Source: Taxillus chinensis
Taxonomy: Eukaryota > Streptophyta > Magnoliopsida > Santalales > Loranthaceae
Reading direction: 5' to 3'
Length of the DNA stretch: 64,000 nt
Assembly: GCA_023512835.1 (NCBI GenBank)
Contig: CM042088.1
Coordinates: 1,550,001 to 1,614,000, forward strand
Shown: piece by piece, positions 24,680 to 35,124 of the stretch
How positions within the stretch are numbered: position 1 is the first letter of the stretch
Layout of the letters: each line of letters starts with the position of its first letter
The notes under the pieces: generated by a model
What the model was told of the DNA's origin: nothing
What the model saw: the letters and a program-made list of their open reading frames with translations, nothing else
Database searches by the model: none
Program-made: the position numbers and the translations under genes

Positions 24680-24930
24680 TATGCATGCCAAGTGTTTGAA
24701 ATTATGCCTGTGAGGCTGTGCATATTATGTGTTTGAGATTATGCCTGTGAGTCCACGCATGTTAAGTGTTTGAAATGCCTGTGAGGCTGTGAATATTATG
24801 TGTTGAGATTATACCTGTGTGGCTGGGTTGTGAGCCTGTGAATATATGCATGCTAAGTGTTCGATGTTATTCCTATGTGACTAAGCATACTAAGTGTTTT
24901 ATGTTATGTCTGTATGGCCATGTGTGCTGT
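24680..24930 (+). repeat. Degenerate GTGTTTGA...GCCTGTGAGGCTGTG repeats
   Basis: Four to six imperfect copies of a roughly 45-55 bp unit containing ATGCCTGTGAGGCTGTG occur in succession. They lie downstream of the TATA box, so they would be transcribed. Confidence 0.65.
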
Positions 24931-24944
24931 GTGTTTGCGTGTAC

Positions 24945-25197
24945 ACCCGGTGGCTATGAAAGCCCGGGACTGTTTTGTGAAACCAGGTGGCTGTGGAAGC
25001 CCGGGACTGTTCTTGGAACCCGGTGGCTGTGGAAGCCCGGGACTATTTTGTGAAACCCGGTGGCTGTGGAAGTCCGGGGCTATTCTTGGAACCCAGTGGC
25101 TGTGGAAGCCCGGGACTATTTTGTGAAGCCCGGTGGCTGTGGAAGCCTAGGACTGTCTTGGAACCCGGTGGCTGTGGAAGCCCGGGACTGCCCATGT
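24945..25197 (+). repeat. Minisatellite with 36-37 bp GTGGCTGTGGAAGCCCGGGA units
   Basis: Seven copies alternate between two end variants, one ending TTCTTGGAA and the other TTTTGTGAAA. The units read through in all three frames, producing open frames such as GGCGSPGL repeats, which I take as by-products of the repeat. Confidence 0.85.
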
Positions 25198-26112
25198 GTT
25201 AGCCTGTGTGGCTGTTTGAAATATTTGTTTTTGCTGATGGCTTACTGTTATATTTGCTGAAATAATTATATCACGACACTGCACTTGTACACACGGCATG
25301 TAGATGCTAGGAGCATGGGATGGATTGGGGAGACATGATCCCTACTGAGCCATGGTTGCTCACCCCTCCTACCGTGTTGTTTTCTTACAGGAACCCACAG
25401 GCGTTAGGTGGGAACCAAGGAAGACCTACTTGTGGCTTGCTTATAGTTCTTGAATTTTGTTGTTTTTATGAACTTTGTAACCCAGTGGGGAGATCTTGTA
25501 ATGTGGAGTTTAATGTAATAAATGTAATGTTTGAACTTAATAAATATTTGGTTTTGTCTCTGAATATATAATGTGATGCGTATCTTGTGTTCTAACCCCT
25601 TTATCCAAACCCGGGTAAAGGGAGGGTCACGTTCCGGTCTCCTCGGGTTGGAAATCCGGGGCGTGACATTTACCCACAAAGCCATTTTTAGTAAACTGCC
25701 TCCTCCTCTCAGATCATTTTGCATAGTTAAAGGCAGTACCATACTCCCCTAAGGTCAGGTGAGGGAATCGATCAGTAGGTAAAGGAAGGTTAAAGGTTTT
25801 CCTAATTGTCTCTAGTGTGATACGGATATACACCCCCTGCACCTGCCCTATAACTGCACCCTCTACCTCATTAAAGTAAATGGAATGATAAAATTCATGC
25901 AAGGCGGGATAATAAATAGCACATCTGGCTGAAACCAATCTTACTAACCCAAGATTTTGAAGCTTTAAGGCCACCTCACTTGACCATCCCAGGTTGGATT
26001 CCTCTAAGGCATTCAGATCCAGAGCATACCCTAGGAAGATCTCCCCATCCTCACTGCTTGAAGAACTTGAGAAATGGACTTCTTCCTTGCCTGATCGCCT
26101 TGTGGGCACCAT

Positions 26113-26544
26113 CTTGCTATAGGAATTGAAGGAGAGGAAGGATAAAATTTAGCTACAACAGCAAGAACCAGAGCTTTTCAAATTTCAAATCTAGAAATCG
26201 TTTCTGGTGTATTTGACCTAGCTCCCGGCCTCAGTATTTATAGCGTGCAAAAGGAGATGTGCTTCAAATTCCATCATACACGTGTCCTCCAATTTTCAGG
26301 CTGATCGAACGAAAATACCCCTATGCAAGTCATATCATCATTGTGGCGTGCACGTTAAAATAAGCTCATATTCGGATGGTGGGTCCCTCATGAGCTGTAT
26401 AGCACATTTCTCTTCTGCACGGCATATCACGGAAGGCTCTAGAAGGCTGAAAAGTGGTATTTTTGACTTTTAACCACCAAATAGACAGATAAGATATGGC
26501 GTGCAGAAGACATTATGATTTCCCATGATGATAGCTGTCTTCCT
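26113..26544 (-). promoter_or_regulatory. Region between Athila integrase and the extra ORF, with TATA-like box
   Basis: A minus-strand TATA motif (CTATAAATA, at 26235-26243) lies 123 bases upstream of the ATG of the extra ORF. Further upstream (26325-26505) are GC-rich half-sites such as GGCGTGCACG, CTGCACGGCATA and GATATGGCGTGCAG, resembling the palindrome arms of the LTR cassettes. No protein domain is seen. It may be a separate promoter for the extra ORF; this is inferred from sequence only. Confidence 0.45.
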
Positions 26545-27640
26545 TTAAAATTTCAGAGAAATCCAAGTTCTTTCCTTATAAGTTTTAGCACTCTCATAGG
26601 CATCCATTCTAAACTCATCTAACTCAATTAATTGAGTCATCCTCAGTTCCTTGGTTTCTTGTGGATCAAAGTTTAATTTCCTCAAGGCCCATTGAGCCTT
26701 GTGTTTTAATTTCACAGGTAAATGATAAGACTTCCCATATAGGATTCTGTAAGGGGACATTCCAATGGGAGTCTTGTAGGCTGTCCTATAAGCCCATAAG
26801 GCTTCATTAAGCCTCTGAGACCAATCCTTTCGATTTCCTCCAACAGTTTTCTCAAGGATAGCTTTGATTTCCATGTTGGACACCTCAGCTTGTCCATTAG
26901 CTTGTGGGTGATAAGCTAAGGACTTCCTATGGTTGACTCCATACTTTGTCAATAACTTGTCAACAATTTGTTACAAAAATGACTACCCTCATCACTAATG
27001 ATAGCCCTTGGTGTCCCAAAACGGCTAAAGATGTTTCTGGTAAGGAATTTAGTCACCACTCTAGCATCATTCACTCTCGTTGGTATGGCCTCAACCCACT
27101 TGGACACATAATCTACAGCCAACAAAATGTATGAATACCCATCAGAAATAGGAAATGGCCCCATAAAGTCTATGCCCCAAACATCAAAGATTTCAACTGG
27201 AAGGATTCTAGTTAAAGGCATCTCATTCTTCCTAGACAGACCACCTACCCTTTGACATCTATCACAGGTTTTAATGAAGACATAGGTGTCTTTAACCATG
27301 TTGGGCCAATAAAACCCACATTGCATTATCTTAGCCACTGTTCTTTGCACTCCAAAGTGGCCCCCATAATGTGATACATGACACTGATGCATGATAGCAT
27401 CCATCTCCTCTTCAGGCACACACCTCCTAATGATTTGATCAGCACACCGCCTATAGAGGATAGGATCATCCCAAATATATTTCTTTGCATTCACTATGAA
27501 CCGCTTCCGCTGGTGGTAATCAAATCCCTTAGGTACAAACTCAGTGGTTAAATAGTTTGCTATATCAGCAAACCAAGGAAGCTGGCTTACTTGAAACACT
27601 GCTTCATCAGGGAAGTCATCAAAGATAGGTAGAGACTTAG
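26545..27640 (-). pseudogene. Athila integrase
   Basis: The zinc-binding part has H...H ([18 protein letters not shown]) and CXXC (CDRCQRVG). The core has D in [15 protein letters not shown] in [15 protein letters not shown] and E in [17 protein letters not shown]. The frame breaks after NKLLTSY (26949), and a second frame continues [19 protein letters not shown] glycine of the usual SDGGSHF box is Glu here. The C-terminus ends at about 26545. Confidence 0.88.
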
Positions 27641-28842
27641 ATGCATTCTCAAGTCTAGAAAGGTGATCTGCAACAATGTTTAAAGCTCCCTTAGTGTCTC
27701 TAATCTCTAGATCAAACTCCTGTAAGAGGAGTACCCATCTCAGCAAATGTGGCTTAGCTTCCTTCTTAGCTAACAAATACTTAAGGGCTGCATGATCAGT
27801 ATAAACAACAACCTTAGACCCCAACAGGTAAGATCTAAACTTGTTGCAGCCATACACTACAGCTAACAACTCTTTTTCAGTAGTGGTGTAGTTCTATTGG
27901 GCATTATCTAGAGTCTTACTAGCATAGTAAATCACCCTAAAAATTTTCTCTCTCCTTTGCCCTAGAACTACCCCTACAGCATAATCACTCACATCACACA
28001 TAAGCTCAAATGGTTGTTCCCAATCAGGAGTAACTATGATAGGGGCTGTAACTAGCTTGTGCTTAAGGACCTCAAAAGCTTTTAAACACTCTTCATTAAA
28101 TTCAAAGGTTGTGTCCTTCTCCAACAACACACTTAGGGGTTTAGCTATTTTGGAGAAGTCCTTAATAAACCTTCTATAGAACCCAACATGTCCTAAGAAA
28201 CTTCTCACCCCTTTCACATTAGTTGGAGGTGGTAGGGTTTCAATTGTGGATATCTTAGCTTTATCCACCTCCAAACCTTTTGCGGACACTTTGTGTCCTA
28301 GGACTATGCCCTCACTTACCATAAAATGGCATTTCTCCCAATTGAGGACAAGTTCTTTCTCTTCACATCTCTCTAGGACAGTATCTAGGTTCTTTAAGCA
28401 ATGTTGGTAAGAATTACCAAACACAGAGAAATCATCCATAAATATTTCTATTATTTCTTCCACCAGACCCTGAAAAATGGCCATCATGCACCTTTGAAAG
28501 GTCGCAGGTGCATTACACAGCCCAAATGGCATCCTCCTAAATGCAAAGGTGCCAAAAGGGCAAGTGAACATTGTTTTCTCCCGGTCCTCGGGTTTAATCA
28601 TGATCTGATTGTACTCAGAATACCCATCTAAGAAATAGTAATAACTATACCCAGCCAACCTATCAAGCATCTGATCAATAAAAGGAAGGGAAAATGGTCC
28701 TTCCTAGTGGCCTTATTTAGCTTCCTATAGTCCACACAGACTCTCCACCCCGTCACAATTCGGGATGGAATTAAATCATTCTTTTCATTCCTAATCACCG
28801 TCATGTCCCCTTTCTTGGGCACAACATGTAAGGGACTAACCC
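27641..28842 (-). pseudogene. Athila reverse transcriptase and RNase H
   Basis: 28822-28628 gives GWRVCVDYRKLNKATRKDHF, then a frameshift. 28670-27894 gives the RT core with YFLDGYSEYNQI, MPFGLCNAPATFQRCMMAIF and the catalytic FMDDFSVFG. A TAG (27894-27896) follows LDNAQ. The RNase H then reads [34 protein letters not shown] and ADHLSRL. The two catalytic aspartates are kept. Confidence 0.9.
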
Positions 28843-29586
28843 ACTAACTATCAGATATAGCATAAATTATCCCAACATTTTTCCATTTTAGAACTTCTTT
28901 CCTAACTACTTCTTTCATTACTGGGTTCAATCTTCGTTGTCTTTCAACAGTGGGGTGAAAATCATCATTCATTAAAATTTTATGCATGCAAAGCCCTGGA
29001 CTAATGCCCCTAATATCTTCAATATTCCACCCAAGGGCCTTTTTATGTTTCCTTAGAATTTCTAGCAATTGTTCACATTCTAAAGCATTTAAATTTGAAG
29101 CAACAATTACTGGAAATCTATTTGTGGAATCTAGAAATTCATACCTCAAGTGTCCAGGCAACTCCTTCAGTTCTGGCGCTGGAGTTGTTTGCTCGTCATG
29201 CTCCTCCTTAGCTTGCTCCAATGGACTTGATTTTAGTTCCTCCTCGTCAGTGATCAAGTCCTCTGCCTCTTGCTGCTGGATTGCTGATGTGTGAAGCACT
29301 TCATCTTCTTGTTCGATTTGCTCGCTCAAGTAATCTTCAACTAATTCCTCGAAATCTTCGATCCAGAGACAACTTTCCTTTGCTTGCCCTTGTAGAGACC
29401 ATTCCATGTGGAAGACTAAGTTATCATCGTTTATGCTCAAGGTTAATTTACCTTGAGCTACATCAATCAAAGCACACCCTGTCCTCAGGAAGGGTCTTCC
29501 TAGGAGTAACTGAACTCCTGTGGCTTCTTCCATCTCTAATACCACAAAATAAGCTGGAAAAATAAATGATCCTACTTTTACTAACA
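28843..29586 (-). pseudogene. Athila protease C-terminal half and RT N-terminal linker
   Basis: The protease half reads VKVGSFIFPAYFVVLEMEEA and LLLGRPFLRTGCALIDV. It continues through an acidic linker (EDLITDEEELKSSP...) to LRYEFLDSTNRFPVIVASNL and FHPTVERQRRLNPVMKEVVR, the usual entry into the Athila RT. The N-terminal half of the protease lies at 32794-32960, beyond the solo LTR. Confidence 0.85.
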
Positions 29587-30094
29587 TGTTGGACCCCATT
29601 TTGTCCGGGTTGGACATACTAACCCCATTTGATATACCTTTCTGCCCATGCCATATACCATGTTGAACAGGTCCACAATGATCCCATACTTCCAAGGAAT
29701 GGTTTACCCCAATTTGCACGAGATGGATACAATTGACACGGACGGGGGAGTCCAAAATTAATGACTTCTGCTACAAGTCTTTGAAGCACCCCAAGACCAA
29801 CACCAGGTGATAAAGGATGAAAATTGGAGACGAACGCACTTGACCGAGCTCAAATCGGACTTAAAATGAAGAAGTTATGGCCAAAACAACTTTTGTTGGA
29901 AAAAGTCAAATTTGCCAAAAGACGGTCAATGCCCCTGGTCAAACTGCCTGAAAAAGTGATCATGCGAAATTCTTCAAAGCGTCAATTTAGGCGAATACGG
30001 ATCTCCCCAAACAATCCCTGGAAAGTTATCCATTTTTGCATTTTAAGTGAAGGGTAAAAAGGTAATTAAAAGTTAAAAAAAAAACTTCGAGGTT

Positions 30095-30690
30095 GACCGT
30101 TGACCGTTGACCTGCCGACACTTCGACCCATTGACCTTCAAAGCCTCGAAGCCCCGAAGCGTCGAAGCCTCGAAGCCTCAAAGCCCCGAAGCCTCGAAGC
30201 ATCGAAGCATCGAAGCCTCGAAGCCCCGCTACCGACACTCCGACCTTCGACTCGCCCTTCGGCCCTTCAACCCCCTAACTCTCGAAGCCTCGAAGCCCCG
30301 CTGCCGACACTCCGACCTTCGACCCTTCGACCCTGGACACGCGAAACCTATAAACCTTTGACCTACCGACACTCCGACCTTCGACTCGCCCTTTCGACCC
30401 TCCGACCCTTGACCCTCGAAGCCTATAAACCTTCGACCCGCGACTTATGAACCTTGACACGCAACCTACGACGCTTTGACCTGCGGCGCCTTGACCTTCG
30501 AACCTTGACCTACGACCCACGGACCCTCGAAGCCTGTCAACCTCTGACCTTCGACCCTTCGACCCGTTGACCGTTGACCTTCGACCTGCCGACACTTCGA
30601 CGCATTGACCATTGACTTTCGCCCTACCGAAATTTCAACCCATTGCAGCTTCAACCCTGCCGACACTTCGACCCTGCCGACATTCTGACC
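30095..30690 (+). repeat. CG-rich minisatellite of TCGAAGCC and CTTCGACCC units
   Basis: Short units built on the palindrome TCGA recur dozens of times: CGAAGCCTCGAAGCC in the first part and CTTCGACCCTTGACC and CCTGCCGACACTTCGACC in the rest. The stretch is open in several frames on both strands, which follows from the repeat and not from coding. Confidence 0.85.
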
Positions 30691-31029
30691 CTTAACGTCT
30701 GACTTTCGCTGTTTGGCTCCTCTCGCTGGCTTTTCTTGCTGGCTGCTCACAGGATGTGTTTTTATTTGCTGGCAATTGTCAAAGATGCCTTTCAACGCCT
30801 GTCAAATGCATGTGCTCACAAAAGAACGAAACGGCAATCATGAGCTGCCCCATTTTACGCATAGGCTGTCCAACCACCAGACAAAGCACAAAATCTGCAA
30901 TTAAAAAATGCTGGCCTTCATAATAGAGCATTAAATGCAGCAATTAATGACAATCCAGCCAAAAATTCTGCCAGCCTTTAAATCCAGGCTCCTTTCCATG
31001 CGAGAAAGGGGGACACACCGAGAGACCCA

Positions 31030-32360
31030 TCGATACATCAAAAAAAATGCCCCACTTCCTCCCCCACCCCCCCCCTCAAAAAAAAAAAAAAAAAAAAGCT
31101 CGAAAAAAAACACAGAGCCATCATCGTTGAAAAAACCTGCTACCATTATTACACCCCAGCCTCGTCCTAGCGCAAAAGAGAGAGAGAAAAAAGGAAAAAA
31201 CAGAGAGTTGAGCAGAGAAAAAAAAAAGACAGAAAAAGAGAGAGATAACACCCAGAAAAAAGAGAGAAAAAAAAAAGCCTCCCTGACTGCCATCCTCTCT
31301 TAGATTCATCCTAAAAATAAAAACGCTCAGTCTTTCTGCTATTCTGCAATCAAACATCGCCCCTTTATCCTCTTCCCTTCCTATCTCGTTCCAGTTCCTT
31401 TTTTCCAGCAAAAGAAAAACACAAAAACAACTCCAACTTCAGCCCTCTCTTTCTGCATGTTCAGCAAAACAAAAAAACAGGAAAACCAGTTTCCAAGTTC
31501 TTTTTCATGCCCTTATTTCTCACGCTCACCCTCCTTATTTCCAGTCACCAAAAAATCTCATACCCAAAAAATACATCACTCCAATCTTCAAATACCAAGA
31601 AATCCTCCTCACAAATCTCGCCGTCAGATTTGTTGGTTCTAAGCAAGTGATTATCAGCGCCGACAAGAGCTCAAACGGAAGATTGGTGTTGCAAGCCCCA
31701 AAGCCGGTTCAATCTTTATTTACTCATTATTTTTCAGCTTACTTACATTAATATTTGATGTAATTCTTAATATTTCCTTGTATTTCTTTTTCTTTCACTT
31801 GTTGCATTGTGTTTTTCCTTGTATTTCCCTTTCCTTTGTATATGTGTATGTTGTAATATGTAAAGTATAGCAAAAAAAAAACAAAGAAAGAAAAAGAGAG
31901 AGAGCAAAGGGAGGCATGAAGAAAAAGAAAAGAAAGAAAAAGAGTGGGTCATTTTGATTTATGGATGTCACAATCACACACATCACTTTATATGTTATTG
32001 TGTCAGTTTCAAAGTTTTATCCTTCCAAAAAAAACAAAAAAAGAAAACGTTTTCAAAACCACAAAAAAATGCACTTCAAGTCAAAAAAAGAAAAAAGAAA
32101 AAAGAAAGCATCTAAAAAAATGCACGTTTCCATATTTAGGAGTTCCAATTCTATTTAAAACACAAAGCAAAAAAAAACATGTTTTACCTTCCAAAAACAA
32201 AAAAACAGAAAAAAAAAAGAAAAAAAGAAAAAAAAGAGACAAAAGAAAGCAAAACCAAAACAAAACGTTTTTTACAAAACATAAAAAAGAAAAAAAATGT
32301 ATGTTTTCTAACCCAAAAAACCAAAAAAAGGGAAAATAAAAACCATTTTTAGGACTTAAA
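31030..32360 (+). repeat. A-rich low-complexity tract inside the 3.2 kb solo LTR
   Basis: Runs of AAAAAAG and AAAAAC dominate 31075-31275 and 31870-32350, separated by a more mixed segment. Lysine-rich open frames here arise from composition. A TATA-like site or transcript end cannot be set from this sequence. Confidence 0.7.
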
Positions 32361-32793
32361 TTTCCAAAAGAAAAAACCAAAACCAACCCATAGGATCTCA
32401 TTCTTCACTTCGAACAAAAACCCAAAACTTTTAGGATTCCCTTTAGGGATTTAGGGTAAATCAATTTTAACCATAACTTTGACAAATAACTTAGCCAAAT
32501 AAAAATCACAGACTCTTTAGGAAACTTAACCTAGTCATGGCGGTACAAATAAAATAAAAACCTCCTCCTCCTAAATTAGATACCAAAAGGGCGCTGTAGG
32601 AGTGCTAATCCTTCCCTACACGTAACCAACTCCCGAACCTTTCTCTGATAACGCAGACCACACATTTAAACTACTCAAAGTAGAGGGTATCCAACTGTAC
32701 CCCAAAAATAGTTGGTGGCGACTCTAAAATTTCTCACCATTGGTCTAGTTTGAGCTCACCCCAAAAGGGCCCGGACGAAAACTAGTGATGACA

Positions 32794-33360
32794 TAACACA
32801 TCTTCTATGATTCCCTCAGGCCTTCCAGTGGACCAAATAGCGAACTGAAGTGATATAGAAGTGGGCTTCATTGCTGTTAACCCAAGCTGCTTGTATAGGG
32901 CAAAGGAGATTAAATTTATACTGGCCCCCAAATCACATAAAGCCTGTTGTTGTGGTGCGTCTCATATTACACACGGTAAAGTGAAGCTACCCGGATCTTT
33001 ATGCTTTGTGGGTAACTTTCTCTGAACCACATTGTTCACCTCATTAGCGACAGCAACAATTTCGTGATCGCCGTATTTCCACTTCTTCAGCATGAAATCC
33101 TTTAAAACCTTTTTGCATCTGGGCATTTGCTCAAGAGCTTCAATAAATGGAATATTGATTTCCAGCTTCTTGAATATCTGCATGAAGCGTTCATTCTCTT
33201 CTTCCATCTTTTGATTCCTCATCCGCTGAGGAAATGGCATTATAGGCCTAAGCTCTCTTAGCCTTTGTTCGTCAACTGGTTGAGTCTTAGTTGGTTATTG
33301 CTCCTGGTTATCTCCCATCTGTTGCTCTTCCTCAACAACTCTTTCCTGATTGTCAGCTGT
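32794..33360 (-). pseudogene. Athila protease N-terminal half and gag-PR linker
   Basis: The linker reads MPFPQRMRNQKMEEENERFM, FKKLEINIPFIEALEQMPRC and KKVLKDFMLKKWKYGDHEI. After a frame change the protease active site D-L-G-A-S is encoded at 32920-32934. The solo LTR at 29587 separates this half from the rest of the enzyme. Confidence 0.85.
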
Positions 33361-34916
33361 TAAAGGCTAAATTGGTGCATCTGGTATGGCCTTTGTCTTG
33401 GGCTCTCCAGCTTCCTTAAGTGCCTTACCACTTCTCAAAGTGATAGCCTTGCAGCTCTCCTTGGGATTAACCTCTGTGTCATTGGGAAAAGCTTTGGAGA
33501 AGACTCCTTGGTTGGCATTCTGTGCCACACTCACTAATAACTTTTCCAAGTTCTTTATGGCAGACTCCATACTGCTTAGTCTCTCATCCATATTACCACC
33601 TACCCTCTTTGCTACCTCATTCTCAGTCTGATAATTTCTTCTCTGTTGCTGAGGGTGAGGCTGCTATTGCTGCTCAAAACTTGGAGGTGGTTGTAAATAA
33701 TTATCTGTAGCATATGGATTCCGCTTCATGCCTGGAGGTATATATTTATACTGATTTGAAGCTTCACCTCCTCTATTCTGAGTCTGAGTAAAGACATTCT
33801 TCTGATAGCCTTGGTTTTGTTGTTGCAGATAACCTTGACCTTGGTAAAAAGGTTGCTTCTGATATATCCCCTTTCCGCCAACAAAATGTGTGTCTTCCGC
33901 TCCACTCCATCCTTGATGAACCCCTGGTTGAGCTTGCTGTGGTCCTTCAACCTTAAGAGATAATACTTCAATATTTTTAGCTAGAGCCCGAATCTGCTCT
34001 TGCATATCATTGGAAGAATTATCAACTGAAGCTATCTTCTCCTTTGGCCTAGAGGTTCGAATATTTGACCATTGTCAATCAGCTAATGATAGTCTCTCTA
34101 AGAGGTCTGCAACTACGTTAGGTTCCAAGTTCATCAAACATCCTCCTGCAGTTGCATTCACTTTGTCTTGTGAGTGAGACTGAAGACCAGTGTAGAAGGA
34201 TTCAATTTGAATCCATTGGGGTCTTCCATGATCAGGACATCTTCGGATCAAATCTTTAAATCTCTCCCAAGTCTCATGGAGAGTCTCCATCTCGTCTTGC
34301 CTAAATCTGCTGATTTCCCCTCGAAGTTGGATCACCTTGGCAGGAGGGAAATACTTGGACATGAACTTGGTCTGCATCTCCTCCCAAGTATTTATGGAAC
34401 CAGCAGGTAGGCTGTTGAACCATCCAAGAGCTCTGTCCTTTAAAGACAAGGGAAAAAGCCTTAACTTCATTGCTTCCTCCGACACATTGTTGAGCTTTAT
34501 TGTGTCGCACATCTGAAAGAACCTCATCAAGTGCTGATGCGGATCATCCATTGCTGTTCCGCCAAATACATTGTTGCTCACCATGTTGATTAGTGCCGGT
34601 TTCAGCTCGAAACTGTTTGCTTGGACTCTTGCTTGCCTAATCCCTGAATAGGATCTGACATAGTTGGCCTTGCAAAATCCAAGAAAGTCCTGGGCCTAAA
34701 TCTGTTACCATCTTCATCTGGGTATTGGCCATTATAATTGGCCCCTCCTTGTACACTGCCATCAGGTCTTGTATCCTCCATAATTTCAAGAACTGTATTC
34801 TCCAAACCTTGCAGTGCTTCTTCAGCTTCCCTTGCGGCTTCTCTAGTTGCCCTACGACAATCTCTAATTATCCGTTCAGGTTCTTGATTAAATGGCACAA
34901 GTTCCCTTCGTCGCAT
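33361..34916 (-). pseudogene. Athila gag
   Basis: The ATG at 34916-34914 starts MRRRELVPFNQEPERI. The core at 34584-34075 includes GGTAMDDPHQHLMRFFQMCD, FPLSLKDRALGWFNSLPAGS and MQTKFMSKYFPPAKVIQLRG. A one-base deletion near 34660 and a TGA (34077-34075) interrupt it. A Gln-rich tail (34005-33664, YQKQPFYQGQGYLQQQNQGY) and a Leu/Lys segment (33591-33367) follow, with a TAG between. The copy at 55950-57840 on the plus strand is nearly the same protein. Confidence 0.9.
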
Positions 34917-35103
34917 ACACAGCTGAGAATTTTCTTAAACACTTGGTGAACGTTCTTATAAAACAACAAGAACACACCCAGCAGCTCCGAACAAGACATA
35001 ATAAATAAATAAAACACAAAATAAAAGACAAAATTAAACACCAAGATCAGAATTCAAACAATTTCACTCAATGTTAATTTTGAAAAACTAGTTAACCGTA
35101 CAA

Positions 35104-35121
35104 TCCCCAACAACGGCCCCA
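35104..35121 (-). other. Primer-binding site, tRNA-Asp type (Athila)
   Basis: The minus strand reads TGGGGCCGTTGTTGGGGA, a version with two changes of TGGCGCCGTTGTCGGGGA seen in Athila Y at 55730-55747. That sequence is complementary to the 3' end of plant tRNA-Asp. It is separated by three bases from the LTR. Confidence 0.8.
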
Positions 35122-35124
35122 ATT

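Larger units (their letters stand above)
23859..25668 (+). mobile_element. Solo LTR (family B) inserted in the Athila extra ORF
   Basis: 1810 bp from TGTAATGACCCG to GGGGCGTGACA. TTTAC occurs at 23854-23858 and 25669-25673, a perfect target duplication, so the element entered as a full copy and was reduced by LTR-LTR recombination. The start and end resemble Tekay-like LTRs, but the middle carries an Athila-like promoter cassette. It contains two minisatellites and a (GA)n run (24386-24418). No gene. Confidence 0.93.
22086..26112 (-). pseudogene. Extra post-pol ORF of Athila, C48/Ulp1-like, split by a solo LTR
   Basis: The ATG is at 26112-26110 (MVPTRRSGKEEV). The N-terminal part (26112-25714) reads CAIYYPALHEFYHSIYFNEV and IRITLETIRKTFNLPL. 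The frame has a TGA at 25714-25716, is broken by the solo LTR, and resumes at 23853. A frameshift lies near 23452-23534, and two in-frame stops near 22467 and 22434. The C-terminal part (22433-22086) has a C48 cysteine-protease layout: H in HIDHHFVLLRLDL, D in AVLYDPSQ, then PQQPDQFSWAIFVCYY. Trp (TGG) stands where the catalytic Cys belongs in the related ORF at 40542-43268. It lies in the env position of Athila. The N-terminal half may be the same kind of protein as the Arabidopsis Athila ORF-1 family, but I cannot test that. Confidence 0.7.
29587..32793 (+). mobile_element. 3.2 kb solo LTR, probably Tat/Ogre-like, inside Athila protease
   Basis: The insert runs from TGTTGGACCCC to AGTGATGACA and is flanked by TAACA at 29582-29586 and 32794-32798. 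At 3207 bp it is much larger than the other LTRs here. A block near its end (AACCAACTCCCGAACCT, then TTGGTGGCGACTCT) resembles ends of Tat/Ogre-type LTRs that I know; this assignment is tentative. It holds a TCGAAG/TTCGAC minisatellite (30095-30690) and long A-rich tracts (31030-32360). I find no protein-coding gene. Confidence 0.85.

Noticed and set aside
24945..25197. Regular repeats that could suggest a CRISPR array
   Set aside because: Units are directly adjacent with no unique spacers, and the host is a eukaryote.
24817..25260. Overlapping GGCGSPGLFLEP-type repeat proteins
   Set aside because: They come from a 36-37 bp minisatellite inside an LTR, open in all three frames.
30100..30600. 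Long open frames on both strands such as LEAPKRRSLEASKPRSLEA
   Set aside because: They are the translation of the TCGAAG/TTCGAC minisatellite; several frames are open at once and no domain is present.
30931..32401. Lys-rich or Phe-rich open frames
   Set aside because: Composition artefact of A-rich tracts within a solo LTR.
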